Shown here piece by piece: positions 26,668-34,948 of a stretch of DNA of 64,000 bases. Position 1 is the first letter of the stretch; each line of letters starts with the position of its first letter. The notes beneath the pieces were generated by a model. That model did no database searches. It saw only the letters and a program-made list of their open reading frames with translations, and had not been told where the DNA came from. Location of the stretch: positions 4,144,123-4,208,122 of the forward strand of contig NZ_ARWB01000001.1 of assembly GCF_000384475.1 (NCBI RefSeq), read 5' to 3'. This DNA is from Methylopila sp. M107 (GTDB lineage Bacteria; Pseudomonadota; Alphaproteobacteria; Rhizobiales; Methylopilaceae). A program made the translations under genes and the position numbers.

Positions 26668-27318
26668 TCAGTTCGCGAGCGAGGCGTCGACCGCCTGCTC
26701 GATTTCGGGCGCGGCCGGCGGCTTGCCGGTCAGGCGTTCGACGATCGCGGCCGCCGCGTCGACGGCGATGCCGCGGACGTTGGAGAGCGCGGCCGTCTTC
26801 GTCCCGGCGATCAGTTCCTCGGCGGACTTGATCTTTGTGTCGAGCTGGACCTCGAGCAGCCGGCGATGCTGATCGGCCTCCTGGGAGACCTTCTCGTGCA
26901 TCTCGGCCGCGATGCGATGGCCCTCGGCGCGCGCCTGGGCCAGCGTCTTTTCATAGGCCGCGATGGCGTCGTCGGTCTCCTTCTTGAGGCGCTGGGCCTC
27001 GGCGAGATCGGCGGCGATCCGCTCCGCGCGGCCCTCGACGATGTTCTGCAGCCGCGGAACCGCGAACTTGGACATCACGAACAGCAGCAGGCCGAAGAAG
27101 ATCGCGAGCCAGAACAGCTGGCCGGCGAAATTCGAGCTGTCGAAGGGCGGGAAAGGTCCCTTGTGTCCGCCGGAGCCGCCATGGGCTTCCGTGGACGCGT
27201 GGGTCTCGCCATGGGGCTGTTCGACAGCCGCCATCTGCAGCGTCGACCCGTTCTGGTCGGCCTGCGCGAGGACGTAGAGGCTGGTGGGACCGATCTTCTC
27301 GAACATCACGGCTTCCAT
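26668..27318 (-). CDS. atpG: F-type ATP synthase subunit b'
   Basis: The second b-type stalk subunit (b', often named atpF' or atpG in this group), 216 residues from the ATG at 27318. The first ~55 residues are a poorly conserved extension (His/Gly-rich GETHASTEAHGGSGGHKG). The real b' core starts at FPPFDSSNFAGQLFWLAIFFGLLLFVMSKFAVPRLQNIVEGRAERI and runs on as a long charged helix. Later in-frame ATGs (27306 and one near residue 29) could be the true start. It lies between atpE and atpF in the usual order. Confidence 0.93.
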   Translation of the reverse strand: MEAVMFEKIGPTSLYVLAQADQNGSTLQMAAVEQPHGETHASTEAHGGSGGHKGPFPPFDSSNFAGQLFWLAIFFGLLLFVMSKFAVPRLQNIVEGRAERIAADLAEAQRLKKETDDAIAAYEKTLAQARAEGHRIAAEMHEKVSQEADQHRRLLEVQLDTKIKSAEELIAGTKTAALSNVRGIAVDAAAAIVERLTGKPPAAPEIEQAVDASLAN

Positions 27319-27342
27319 TGGCCCGCGCGACGCCCCTTGAGG

Positions 27343-27358
27343 GCGCCCGCGCGGGCGC
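27343..27358. repeat. Intercistronic palindrome between atpE and atpG
   Basis: GCGCCCGCGCGGGCGC is a perfect 16-bp palindrome in the 61-base gap after atpE. Subunit c is needed in many copies per complex. A stem here could protect or attenuate the mRNA downstream of atpE, which is inference. There is no T-tract. Confidence 0.5.
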
Positions 27359-27379
27359 GATCGAACAGGTGTGGCGTTC

Positions 27380-27604
27380 TTAGACGGCGAACAGCAGCAG
27401 CAGCGCGATCAGCAGCGAGAAGATGCCGAGCGCTTCCGTCACCGCGAAGCCGAAGATCAGGCGGGCGAACTGGCCGTCGGCGGCCGACGGGTTGCGCAGC
27501 GCGCCGGCGAGGAACGCCGCGAAGATCTGACCCACGCCGATGCCCGCGCCAGCGAGGCCGATGGTCGCGAGGCCCGCGCCGATGTACTTGCCGAGCTCTT
27601 CCAT
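27380..27604 (-). CDS. atpE: F-type ATP synthase subunit c
   Basis: A 74-residue rotor-ring proteolipid. Two helices are joined by the polar loop [16 protein letters not shown]. The first helix is glycine-rich ([28 protein letters not shown]), and the proton-carrying carboxylate is the Glu in [22 protein letters not shown]. There is no Na+-type signature, so the ring should be proton-driven. Length is normal. It sits 88 bases after atpB, the longest gap in the operon, which leaves room for an extra ribosome-site context or RNA processing that would raise its yield. Confidence 0.97.
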   Translation of the reverse strand: MEELGKYIGAGLATIGLAGAGIGVGQIFAAFLAGALRNPSAADGQFARLIFGFAVTEALGIFSLLIALLLLFAV

Positions 27605-27692
27605 TGCAAAATGCTCCTTGAGGCGTTCGTTCTTGTAGGGTTGAGGCGGATGTTCTGTTGGAAACTGTTGGCCGCCGGCTTGTCCGCGCCCG

Positions 27693-28442
27693 TCAGTGTC
27701 CGGGATGGATCGCGTCGTTGAGGTAGATGCAGGTCAGGATCGTGAACACGTAGGCCTGGAGGAACGCCACCAGGAATTCGAGTCCGGTGATCGCCACCGC
27801 GAGCAGCAGCGGCAGCACGCCGACCAGAAGGCCGGCGGCGCCGAGCGCGCCGCTCAGCATCGTCACGAAGCCCGCGAACACCTTCAGCGTGATGTGGCCG
27901 GCCAGCATGTTGGCGAACAGACGGACGCTGAGGCTGATGGGGCGCGAGAAGAACGAGATGATCTCGATCAGCACCACCAGCGGCAGGATGTAGCCCGGGA
28001 TGCCCGACGGCACGAACAGCTTGAGGAACTTCGTTCCGTTCTTGATGAAGCCGTAGGCGATGACGGTGAGGAACACCGCCATGGCGAGCGCGAACGTCAC
28101 GATCAGGTGGCTCGCCACCGTGAAGGTGTAGGGGATCAGCCCGAGCATGTTCGAGACGAGGATGAACATGAACAGCGAGAACACGAAGGGGAAGAACTTC
28201 ATCCCCTCCTTGCCGGCCGAATCCCTCACCGTCTTCGCCACGAATTCGTAGCCGACCTCCGCGAGCGACTGCAGGCGGCCCGGAACGAGCGTCCGGCTCG
28301 ACGTCGCGATCATCAGGAAGGTGATGATCACCGCGACCGTCAGCGCCATGAACAGCGCGGAATTGGTGAAGGCGAGAGGGCCGTCGCCGATCAGCGGAAC
28401 GATATTGAACTGGTGGATTGGGTCGGGGGATTCGCCGGCCAT
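27693..28442 (-). CDS. atpB: F-type ATP synthase subunit a
   Basis: A 249-residue integral membrane subunit forming the proton half-channels. Seen: N-terminal [12 protein letters not shown], several hydrophobic helices, [48 protein letters not shown] with the essential arginine in [12 protein letters not shown], and the last helices [35 protein letters not shown]. It follows atpI by 71 bases on the minus strand and precedes atpE. Length and motif order are entirely typical for Hyphomicrobiales. Confidence 0.97.
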   Translation of the reverse strand: MAGESPDPIHQFNIVPLIGDGPLAFTNSALFMALTVAVIITFLMIATSSRTLVPGRLQSLAEVGYEFVAKTVRDSAGKEGMKFFPFVFSLFMFILVSNMLGLIPYTFTVASHLIVTFALAMAVFLTVIAYGFIKNGTKFLKLFVPSGIPGYILPLVVLIEIISFFSRPISLSVRLFANMLAGHITLKVFAGFVTMLSGALGAAGLLVGVLPLLLAVAITGLEFLVAFLQAYVFTILTCIYLNDAIHPGH

Positions 28443-28513
28443 CGTTCCTGAGCATCCTCGTGCGGCGTTGTAGGTCGCCGTTCAATCCATCGAAGCGGAC
28501 AGGCCGCCCAGTC

Positions 28514-28867
28514 TTAATCGCCCGGCTTTTGGACGAGTCCCGCCGAACGCAGGACGTTCAGAACGCCCGCCACGAAGCCGAGCAGCAGGAAGACGATCAA
28601 TCCCCAGGGGCTCGATCCGGCGAAGTGGTCTATGCCCCACCCGATCGCGCCGCCCACGATGACCGCGGCGATGAACTCGGACCCCAGCCGCAAGGCGAGC
28701 GCCAGACCTTGGGCGTCGGACCGCGAATTCCGCGTCCCTGCGCCCTCGGCCCCGTCAAGGTCCGATCGCCGCTTCAGCGCCTTGTCCAGCCGGTCGAGCC
28801 GCCCGGACAGATCGCCGTCGCCTTGGGAGCCGGACGTTTTGGAGTTGCGGTCTGAACCTTGCGACAT
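28514..28867 (-). CDS. atpI: ATP synthase accessory protein AtpI
   Basis: A 117-residue small membrane protein at the head of the Fo operon. The N-terminal ~55 residues are charged and soluble. Two membrane helices follow (GSEFIAAVIVGGAIGWGIDHFAG and SPWGLIVFLLLGFVAGVLNVLR). This AtpI/F0F1-I form is shared by alphaproteobacteria and is thought to help assemble the c-ring. The ATG at 28867 is the first gene after the promoter region. A TTGACA with an overlapping inverted repeat lies about 95 bases upstream. Confidence 0.92.
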   Translation of the reverse strand: MSQGSDRNSKTSGSQGDGDLSGRLDRLDKALKRRSDLDGAEGAGTRNSRSDAQGLALALRLGSEFIAAVIVGGAIGWGIDHFAGSSPWGLIVFLLLGFVAGVLNVLRSAGLVQKPGD

Positions 28868-28938
28868 CCAGAGCCTTGCGACTTGGCCGCGAGAGAAATG
28901 ACCGACTCCGGAGCGGCAGACCCCCGAAAATCGCCGGC

Positions 28939-28976
28939 ACCGTAGTTTTTGGGCGGAACCGTGTCAAGGTTCCGCC
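28939..28976 (-). promoter_or_regulatory. Candidate promoter with inverted repeat for the atp Fo operon
   Basis: On the minus strand a consensus TTGACA (28962-28967) stands 17 bases before TACGGT (28939-28944). The -35 box is the loop of a perfect 9-bp inverted repeat, GGCGGAACC (28952-28960) and GGTTCCGCC (28968-28976). This may be an operator, or a stem that ends smc transcription (it lacks a T-tract). The rest of the 197-base smc-atpI gap contains an AT-rich stretch (28998-29022) and no gene. Confidence 0.5.
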
Positions 28977-29064
28977 GCAAATGCACAAGGTGTTGATCAG
29001 AAAAGAAAAAAGGGGAAATTTGTCGCACGTCGATCAAAGGTCGGGTGCGACAGGGTCGCCCGGC

Positions 29065-32000
29065 TCACACGGCTTCGGCGAGCCGCTCGGCGGTCTGGAG
29101 GTCGACGGAGACGAGCTGGCTGACGCCGCGCTCCGACATGGTGACGCCGATCAGCCGGTTCATATGCGCCATGGTGATCGGGTTGTGCGTCACCGTGAGG
29201 AACCGCGTGGTCGTCATCGACGCCATTTCGGCGAGCAGCGCGCAGAAGCGCTCGACATTGGCGTCGTCGAGCGGCGCGTCGACCTCGTCGAGCACGCAGA
29301 CCGGCGCCGGATTGGTGAGGAACACCGCGAAGACCAGCGCGAGCGCCGTCAGCGCCTGTTCGCCGCCGGAGAGCAGAGAAAGCGTCTGCGGCTTCTTGCC
29401 GGGCGGCCGGGCGATGACTTCAAGGCCCGCTTCCAGCGGATCGTCCGACTCGACGAGCTCGAGACGCGCCTCGCCGCCCTCGAACAGCTTTTCGAACAGC
29501 TTTCGGAAGTTGGCGTCGACGCGCTCGAAGGCGGACAGCAGCCGGCCGCGGCCTTCGCTGTTCAGCGAACGCACGGCCGCTCTCAGCCGCGCGATCGCCT
29601 CGGTCAGGTCTTCGCGCTCGGCGGCGAGCTCCGCCGCAGCCTGCTGAGCCTCGCCGAGGTCCTGCTCGGCTCTCAGATTGACCGGCCCGAGGCGCTCGCG
29701 CGCGCTGAGCGCCCGGGCGAGCCGCGCCTCGACCTCCTCGGGCGTCCCGTGCGGAACGCCGGCGAGCGTCGCCTTCAGCTCGCCCGGCGTGACGCCGCGC
29801 GTCTCCATGATGCGGGCCGCCGCAGCCGAGGCTTTTTCGCGCGCGGCCTCGAGTCTGGCGCCTGCGCGCGCCGCCTCCTCGCGCGTCGCGGACAGGCTTT
29901 CGAGCGCGCCGCGCGCCGCGCGCTCCGCCTCGCGATGCGCGGTCTCGGCGCGCGCGAGGCCGTCCGACGCCGCGCGCGCGGCGGTCTCAGCGGCCGTGAG
30001 CGCCGTGCGCAGCCGCAGGCGTTCGGCCGCAAGCTCGTCGGGCCGTTCGGCGAGGCCCGACCGCTCGGCCTCCGCCTCGGCCTTGCGCTGGGCGAGATCG
30101 TCGAGCCTCGCCCCCGCGCCCTCGCGCCGCGTCGTCCAGGCGAGACGTTCGGCGTCGAGCTCCTGCAGGCGGGCCGCGCGCCGACGCGCTTCCGCGGCGC
30201 GCGCGTCGAGCGCAGCCCGCCGCCTGGCTGCGGCCTCGCGCGCCTCGGCGACCGCCGTCTTCAGCTCCGAGAGATCTTTTTCGGCCTCGGGCTCCGGGAG
30301 AGCCGCGAGGCGGACAGAAGCCTCGCCCGCCGCGCCGTTGGCCTCTTCGAGTTGCGCCGCGATGCGCTGGCGCGCCTCCGCGACCGCCGAGAGCCGCGCC
30401 GCGACCCGGGCGACCGCGCGCTCCGCCGCGACATGCGCCTCGCGGGCCGTCTCCAGCGCGGCGCGACGGGCGCGGGCGGCGTCGCGCGCGACGCGTTCGG
30501 CGGTCGCGGCCTGCGCGGTCCGCCCGCGCGCGGCCTCGACGGCCGAACGCAGCCGGTCGCGTTCGGCGCAGGCCTCGGCCGCGGCGCGCTCGACCGCGCC
30601 GAGCCGGTTCTTCTCGGCGAGCCTGCGGGCGGCCGGCGTCGGCGCGTCGGCCCCGAGCGTCAGCCCGTCCCAGCGCCACAGGTCGCCCTCGCGGCTGACG
30701 AGACGCTGCCCGGCCTGAAGCGACGCCCGAAGCAGCGGCCCGTCGGCGCGCGCCACGACGCCGATCTGCGACAGTCGGCGCGAAAGCTCCGGCGGCGCGG
30801 TGACGTGATCGGCGAGCCGCTCGACGCCCGCCGGCAAAGCGGGATCCGCGGAAGCCTCGGTCGCGGCCCAGTGGGCGGGCGCGCGGGCGTCGAGCGCGGC
30901 GTCGAGGTCGTCTCCGAGCGCGGCGCCGAGCGCGACCTCGAATCCCGGATCAACCAGCAGCAGGTCGACCGCCGGCGGAAATTTCCGGCCCGGATCGTCG
31001 GCCACGAGCTTTGCGAGCGCCCGGGCCTCCGCAAGCGCGCGTTCGGCGCGGGCGTTCGCCTCGCCGGCGGGGCCGCGCGCGCGGGATTCATCAATGCGCG
31101 CCGCGGCATGCGCGGACTCGGCGGCTTCGGCGGCGCGGTCGGCGTCGGCGAGGTTCGCCTTCTCGGCTTCGACCCGCGCGCCGAGCGCCGTTGCGTCTCC
31201 GCTTCGGGCGGCCTCGCTTTCGAGCGCTGCGGCCTCGGCCGTGAGCGAACCGGCCTCGCGCTCCAGGCGGGCGGCGCGTTCGGCGTGTTCCGCCTGCCGG
31301 CGCGCGAGGTCGCGGCGTTCGGTCGAGCGGATCGCTTGGGCGTGCGCCTCGGCGGCGAGCGCGGCCTCGGCTCCGGCCGCGGCGAGATCCGCCGCGGCGA
31401 GCGCTGCGCGGTCCGCGGCGTCGTCGGGGAGGGCGGTCTCGACGTTCAAGCCGGCGAGCGCGGCGTCGATGCGCGCGAGCGCCGCGATGGCGTCGTCGCC
31501 GAGCGCGCCCTCCCGGCGGACATCCGCTTCGATCTGGGCGATCCGGATTTCAAGTTCGGCGAGGCGCGCGCGGATCCGGGCCTCTTCGCTTTCGAGTTCG
31601 CCGGTCTTCAGCGCGAGGCGGCGCAGCGCGGCCTCAGCCTCGGCCGCCTCAAGGCGGGCCGGCTCCAGCGCGTGGGACGCGATCGCCTCCATGCGTGCCG
31701 CCTCGCCCTGCCGGCGGGTCGACTCCGCGACCGCCGAGAGCGCCCCCGTCTCGGCCGATTCGGCGGCCTGCAGTCCGGCGGCGTCGGCTTCGTGCCGGGC
31801 GAGCAGCGACAGCCCTTCGGCCGCGCCGATCTCTTCGCTCAGCACGCGGTAGCGTTCGGCGCTGCGGGCCTGTTTCTTCAGCGCCTCCGCGCGCTCCGAA
31901 AGCTGGCCGATGACGTCCTCGACGCGGGAGAGGTTCTGCTCCGCGCCCTCGAGCCTGCTTTCGGCCTCCCGCCTGCGCTGATGCAGGCCCGCAATGCCGG

Positions 32001-32502
32001 CGGCTTCCTCCAGGATGCGGCGGCGCTGGTCGGGGCGGGCGTTGATGATCTCGCCGACGCGGCCCTGTCCGACCATCGAGGGCGAGCGCGCGCCCGAAGA
32101 GGCGTCGGCGAACAGCAGCTGGACGTCGCGGGCGCGGACCTCTCGGCCGTTGACGCGGTAGCTCGAGCCTAGGCCGCGCGAGATCTTGCGGCTGACCTCG
32201 ATCTCGGAGGCGTTTTCGTAAGGGGAAGGCGCGAGGCCGGACGCGTTGTCGAGGGTGAGCGAGACTTCGGCGTGGTTGCGGGCCGGGCGGCTGGTGGAGC
32301 CGGCGAAGATCACGTCGTCCATGCCAGAGGCGCGCAGGGACTTGAACGAGCTTTCGCCCATCACCCAGCGCATCGCCTCGACGAGGTTCGACTTGCCGCA
32401 GCCGTTCGGCCCGACGATGCCGGTCAGCCCCGGCTCGATCGGCGCGTCGACAGGATCGACGAAGGTCTTGAAGCCGGCGAGGCGCAGCCGCGTGAAGTTC
32501 AT
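29065..32502 (-). CDS. smc: Chromosome segregation ATPase SMC
   Basis: A 1145-residue condensin ATPase that organises and segregates the chromosome with ScpA/ScpB. Seen: N-terminal ATPase half with Walker A GPNGCGKSNLVEAMRWVMGE (residues 31-50), two long Ala/Arg/Glu-rich coiled coils, the globular hinge (about 515-590, LLLVDPGFEVALGAALGDDL), and the C-terminal half with signature LSLLSGGEQALTALALVFA, Walker B CVLDEVDAPLDD and the D-loop. Alphaproteobacterial SMCs have this compact length. The start ATG at 32502 is the first residue before the conserved FTRLRLAGFKTFVDP. It belongs to the smc / DsbA-like / DUF721 / mutY neighbourhood typical of the class. Confidence 0.97.
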   Translation of the reverse strand: MNFTRLRLAGFKTFVDPVDAPIEPGLTGIVGPNGCGKSNLVEAMRWVMGESSFKSLRASGMDDVIFAGSTSRPARNHAEVSLTLDNASGLAPSPYENASEIEVSRKISRGLGSSYRVNGREVRARDVQLLFADASSGARSPSMVGQGRVGEIINARPDQRRRILEEAAGIAGLHQRRREAESRLEGAEQNLSRVEDVIGQLSERAEALKKQARSAERYRVLSEEIGAAEGLSLLARHEADAAGLQAAESAETGALSAVAESTRRQGEAARMEAIASHALEPARLEAAEAEAALRRLALKTGELESEEARIRARLAELEIRIAQIEADVRREGALGDDAIAALARIDAALAGLNVETALPDDAADRAALAAADLAAAGAEAALAAEAHAQAIRSTERRDLARRQAEHAERAARLEREAGSLTAEAAALESEAARSGDATALGARVEAEKANLADADRAAEAAESAHAAARIDESRARGPAGEANARAERALAEARALAKLVADDPGRKFPPAVDLLLVDPGFEVALGAALGDDLDAALDARAPAHWAATEASADPALPAGVERLADHVTAPPELSRRLSQIGVVARADGPLLRASLQAGQRLVSREGDLWRWDGLTLGADAPTPAARRLAEKNRLGAVERAAAEACAERDRLRSAVEAARGRTAQAATAERVARDAARARRAALETAREAHVAAERAVARVAARLSAVAEARQRIAAQLEEANGAAGEASVRLAALPEPEAEKDLSELKTAVAEAREAAARRRAALDARAAEARRRAARLQELDAERLAWTTRREGAGARLDDLAQRKAEAEAERSGLAERPDELAAERLRLRTALTAAETAARAASDGLARAETAHREAERAARGALESLSATREEAARAGARLEAAREKASAAAARIMETRGVTPGELKATLAGVPHGTPEEVEARLARALSARERLGPVNLRAEQDLGEAQQAAAELAAEREDLTEAIARLRAAVRSLNSEGRGRLLSAFERVDANFRKLFEKLFEGGEARLELVESDDPLEAGLEVIARPPGKKPQTLSLLSGGEQALTALALVFAVFLTNPAPVCVLDEVDAPLDDANVERFCALLAEMASMTTTRFLTVTHNPITMAHMNRLIGVTMSERGVSQLVSVDLQTAERLAEAV

Positions 32503-32553
32503 GGGCGGCCGCCCTGGGCTACGGCGTTCTCGCGCGCCGTCGACGCATTAAGT

Positions 32554-32648
32554 CCGTCATGCCCGGCGGAGCCGGGTATCCACGACTTCCTGAGGACGTA
32601 GGGCTCTAGGCCGAATTCGTGGATACCCGGCTCCGCCGGGCATGACGG
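32554..32648. repeat. Interspersed palindromic repeat, family A, copy 3
   Basis: A 95-bp near-perfect inverted repeat: CCGTCATGCCCGGCGGAGCC, then GGGTATCCACGACTTCCTGAG, a centre CGTAGGGCTCTAGGCCG, and the complementary arm GTGGATACCCGGCTCCGCCG ending GGGCATGACGG. Its arms match better than in copies 1 and 2. It sits between smc and the DsbA-like gene, both on the minus strand. Confidence 0.88.
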
Positions 32649-32736
32649 CAATACCGAGCGGTTCGCGGACGCTTCGAAGCCGCGCGGCGTCTTGGCGCTC
32701 CGCTGCGTTGCGGCCGGGACAAGAGCCGCTGCGCCG

Positions 32737-33435
32737 TCAGCCCTTCTTCTCGACCAGCGGGTCCAGAATCTTCTTGAGATTCTCAAACGTCAAAGCCCCG
32801 CGCTGGATCTGCCCGTTGATGAAGAATGTCGGCGTGGAGTTCACCCCGAACTTTTCCGCCGCGCGCTGGCGGACGTCGTTCACTCCATCGAGCAGCTTCT
32901 GATTCTGCAAGCACTCCTCGAAGCTTTGCTGTGAGAAGCCGACCTGCTTCACAAGATTCTGCAGGCCCTCGACCGGCTTGTCCGAATAGGCCCACTGCTT
33001 CTGCTCCTTGAACAGGAGGTCGACGACGGGGAAATATTTGTCGTCGCCGGCGCAGCGGGCGATCATGAAGCCGGCGGCGGCCAGCGGATCGAGCGGGAAT
33101 TCACGCAGGATGAAGCGCACCTTGCCGGTGTCGATGTAGTCCGACTTCAGCTTCGGGAAGGTGTCGGCCGCGAACTGCGCGCAGTGTCCGCAGGTCATGG
33201 ACGCATATTCGATGATGGTGACGGGCGCGTCCGCCTTGCCCTCGGCCATCTCGCCGAGCGGGCCGGCGATCGCGAGTTCCTCCGCGCTCGGCGCCTGGGC
33301 GAGCGCCTCGGACACGAAGCCGAACTTCGCCGACAGCGACAGCGCCGCCAAGCCCGCGACGGTCAGGCCTGCGGTCTCGATGAAGCGGCGGCGCGTCAGG
33401 GAGGCGCGGGTCGGGCTCACTCGGGTCGGGTTCAC
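32737..33435 (-). CDS. Tat-exported DsbA-family thioredoxin-like oxidoreductase
   Basis: A 232-residue periplasmic thioredoxin-fold protein of the DsbA/BdbD type. The N-terminus has a twin-arginine motif (TRRRFIETAG, residues 14-23) and hydrophobic region to about 40, ending SEALAQA, which indicates export by Tat rather than Sec. The catalytic pair is C82-G-H-C85 (YASMTCGHCAQF), with the cis-proline loop NSTPTFFING near the C-terminus. CGHC and the following helix suggest a thiol oxidase or disulphide-handling role. The start is GTG at 33435 with GAGGA about 9 bases upstream. The long frame to 33540 is low-complexity. It is encoded between DUF721 and smc, as in many relatives. Confidence 0.92.
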   Translation of the reverse strand: MNPTRVSPTRASLTRRRFIETAGLTVAGLAALSLSAKFGFVSEALAQAPSAEELAIAGPLGEMAEGKADAPVTIIEYASMTCGHCAQFAADTFPKLKSDYIDTGKVRFILREFPLDPLAAAGFMIARCAGDDKYFPVVDLLFKEQKQWAYSDKPVEGLQNLVKQVGFSQQSFEECLQNQKLLDGVNDVRQRAAEKFGVNSTPTFFINGQIQRGALTFENLKKILDPLVEKKG

Positions 33436-33615
33436 GTGGCGGATCCTCGGGGTCGGGCGCTCGTGCGGCGCTCTCGGGCTTGGACGTTCGCTCGAACGCC
33501 CGTGCGCGCGGAACGTCGCGGTCTCGGCGTCTTTTCGCAAGAGGAATGTGGCTTTAGCAAGCCGGAGCCGCAGAGCGCGCGCTGCACTCGCGGCTAGACC
33601 GGCGAGGTCGATCGA

Positions 33616-34122
33616 TCACCTGCGCGCCGATTTGGCGAGCGCCGCGCGCCCGAGCCGCGCGACCGCATCGGCCAGTCCCTCATCCTCGATGCCGCTTGTC
33701 GCCGCCGCGACCGCAGCGGTCTCGGCCGCGGTCGGCTCGCGAAGCGCCGGACGCCTGCTCGCCGCCTCCCGCGGCGGGATCGCGCCCTGCCGGATCTTCA
33801 CCTGCCCGACGCAGGGCCAGCCGAGATGCGCGTTGACCCGCTCGATGATCTCCGGCGCGCGGTGCTGAATTTCCAGCGCGAAGGCGCCTTCGACGCGCAG
33901 CGTCAGCGTCGCGCGTTCAGGCGGGGCGTCGGGATTGGCGGAGGGCGCGCGCGGCGGGACGGACAGTTTCTGGGGCGACGTCATCGCGGCGATTTCGGGC
34001 CCCACGATCGCGGGCCAGCGCGAGACGATCTCGCCATTGGCGAACCCCTGCTTCGCCGCGACCGGCCCGATCGCTTGCGGCAGGAAATCGGACAGGCGTT
34101 TGGCGCGAGAGGGTTTGATCAT
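33616..34122 (-). CDS. DUF721 protein, DciA-like
   Basis: A 168-residue protein of the DUF721 family, which includes DciA, the helicase loader used by bacteria lacking DnaC. Seen: N-terminal IKPSRAKRLSDFLPQAIGPVAAKQGFANGEIVSRWPAIVGPEIA, then the KH-like segment ATLTLRVEGAFALEIQHRAPEIIERVNAHLGWPCVGQVKIRQG. The last ~50 residues are Ala/Arg-rich and variable. The ATG at 34122 begins MIKPSRAKRL, the usual start. A longer frame to 34158 is unsupported. A helicase-loading function is by family only. Confidence 0.85.
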   Translation of the reverse strand: MIKPSRAKRLSDFLPQAIGPVAAKQGFANGEIVSRWPAIVGPEIAAMTSPQKLSVPPRAPSANPDAPPERATLTLRVEGAFALEIQHRAPEIIERVNAHLGWPCVGQVKIRQGAIPPREAASRRPALREPTAAETAAVAAATSGIEDEGLADAVARLGRAALAKSARR

Positions 34123-34202
34123 GGCGCGCAACGATAAGCTCGGCTGTCTTGAACTCAAACCGCCATCTATGATGGACTCGTTCCAACAGCGAGAGGCGTC
34201 CC

Positions 34203-34499
34203 ATGCAGGCGAGCGAAGCGGTCGAAATCGCGAAACGCGCTGTGACCGATCTTTTCGGAGCCGACGGGCTGTCCGGTCTTCGCCTGGAAGAAATCGATCG
34301 CGGAGATCATGGCGTCTGGAGCGTCACGATCGGGTTCGTGCGGCCGATGGCGCTCGCCGGCTCCGTCGGCCGCACGAAGGAATTGATTGACGCGTTCCGG
34401 GGCGACGAGCCGCTCGGGCCGAGGGTCTATCGAGTCGTCCGACTTCGTGACGACAATGGAGAGGTGCTCTCCGTCAAGATCCGGGAAGGACTTGATTGA
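34203..34499 (+). CDS. Small partner protein of a PIN-domain protein (antitoxin candidate)
   Basis: A 98-residue soluble protein. The N-terminal helix (QASEAVEIAKRAVTDLFG) is followed by alternating beta-strand sequence: LRLEEIDRGDHGVWSVTIGFVRP and, at the end, RVYRVVRLRDDNGEVLSVKIRE. No DNA-binding motif is obvious. Its TGA stop overlaps the TTG start of the PIN gene by TTGA (34496-34499), as in toxin-antitoxin operons with the antitoxin first. Small proteins of this shape are found paired with PIN proteins in other bacteria, as far as I recall. Function is therefore inferred from linkage. Both genes have lower GC than their neighbours. Confidence 0.7.
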   Translation: MQASEAVEIAKRAVTDLFGADGLSGLRLEEIDRGDHGVWSVTIGFVRPMALAGSVGRTKELIDAFRGDEPLGPRVYRVVRLRDDNGEVLSVKIREGLD

Positions 34500-34948
34500 A
34501 GGTTCTGTTGGACGCCAACCTTGCGACGCTGCTGGTCCTTGGCTCGGTGGATCGCCGGATGATCGGGACGCATAAGCGCATTCAACGGTTCACCAGACCC
34601 GACTTCGACGATCTGACGGGTGAACTGGTGAGAAGCGAGGCGATCGTCGCGCTGCCGAACACGCTGACCGAGATTTCCAACTTGATCGGTCAGGGCGTCG
34701 GCGATCGCCGAACGCTCGTTTTCGAGAGGTTTCGGAGACTGATTGAAGAGGTCGACGAACACTATGTGGCAAGCCTGTCAGCGGCGCGGCGAACCGAATT
34801 TCCGAGATTGGGGCTGACTGACTCTGCATTGCTCGTCGCTGGGGCCTTAGGGTTCAGCCTTCTCACAGACGATGACGACCTTTACGTCGCGGCGTTGAAG
34901 GCCGGCTGTCGGGCGCGAAACTTCCGGCATATCCAGGCGGAGCGTTAG
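34496..34948 (+). CDS. PIN-domain protein (toxin candidate)
   Basis: A 150-residue predicted PIN ribonuclease, different from the VapC at 2302. Active-site acids are visible: D6 (VLLDANLATL), E59 (LTEISNL), D109 (LGLTDSALL) and D125/D126 (LLTDDDDLY). The middle (RFTRPDFDDLTGELV) is unlike classical VapC. Start codon is TTG at 34496, inside the stop of the partner gene. Its own TAG stop shares a base with the GTG start of mutY (34948), so the pair is inserted exactly in front of mutY and may be co-transcribed with it. Toxin status is inferred from the PIN fold and the operon shape. Confidence 0.8.
   Translation: MKVLLDANLATLLVLGSVDRRMIGTHKRIQRFTRPDFDDLTGELVRSEAIVALPNTLTEISNLIGQGVGDRRTLVFERFRRLIEEVDEHYVASLSAARRTEFPRLGLTDSALLVAGALGFSLLTDDDDLYVAALKAGCRARNFRHIQAER

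Noticed and set aside
28876-32172. A 1098-residue open frame on the plus strand, antisense to smc
   Set aside because: It is the mirror of a real gene with GC-rich third positions. The product is Arg/Gly/Ala-rich with no domain, while the minus strand encodes a complete SMC with all motifs.
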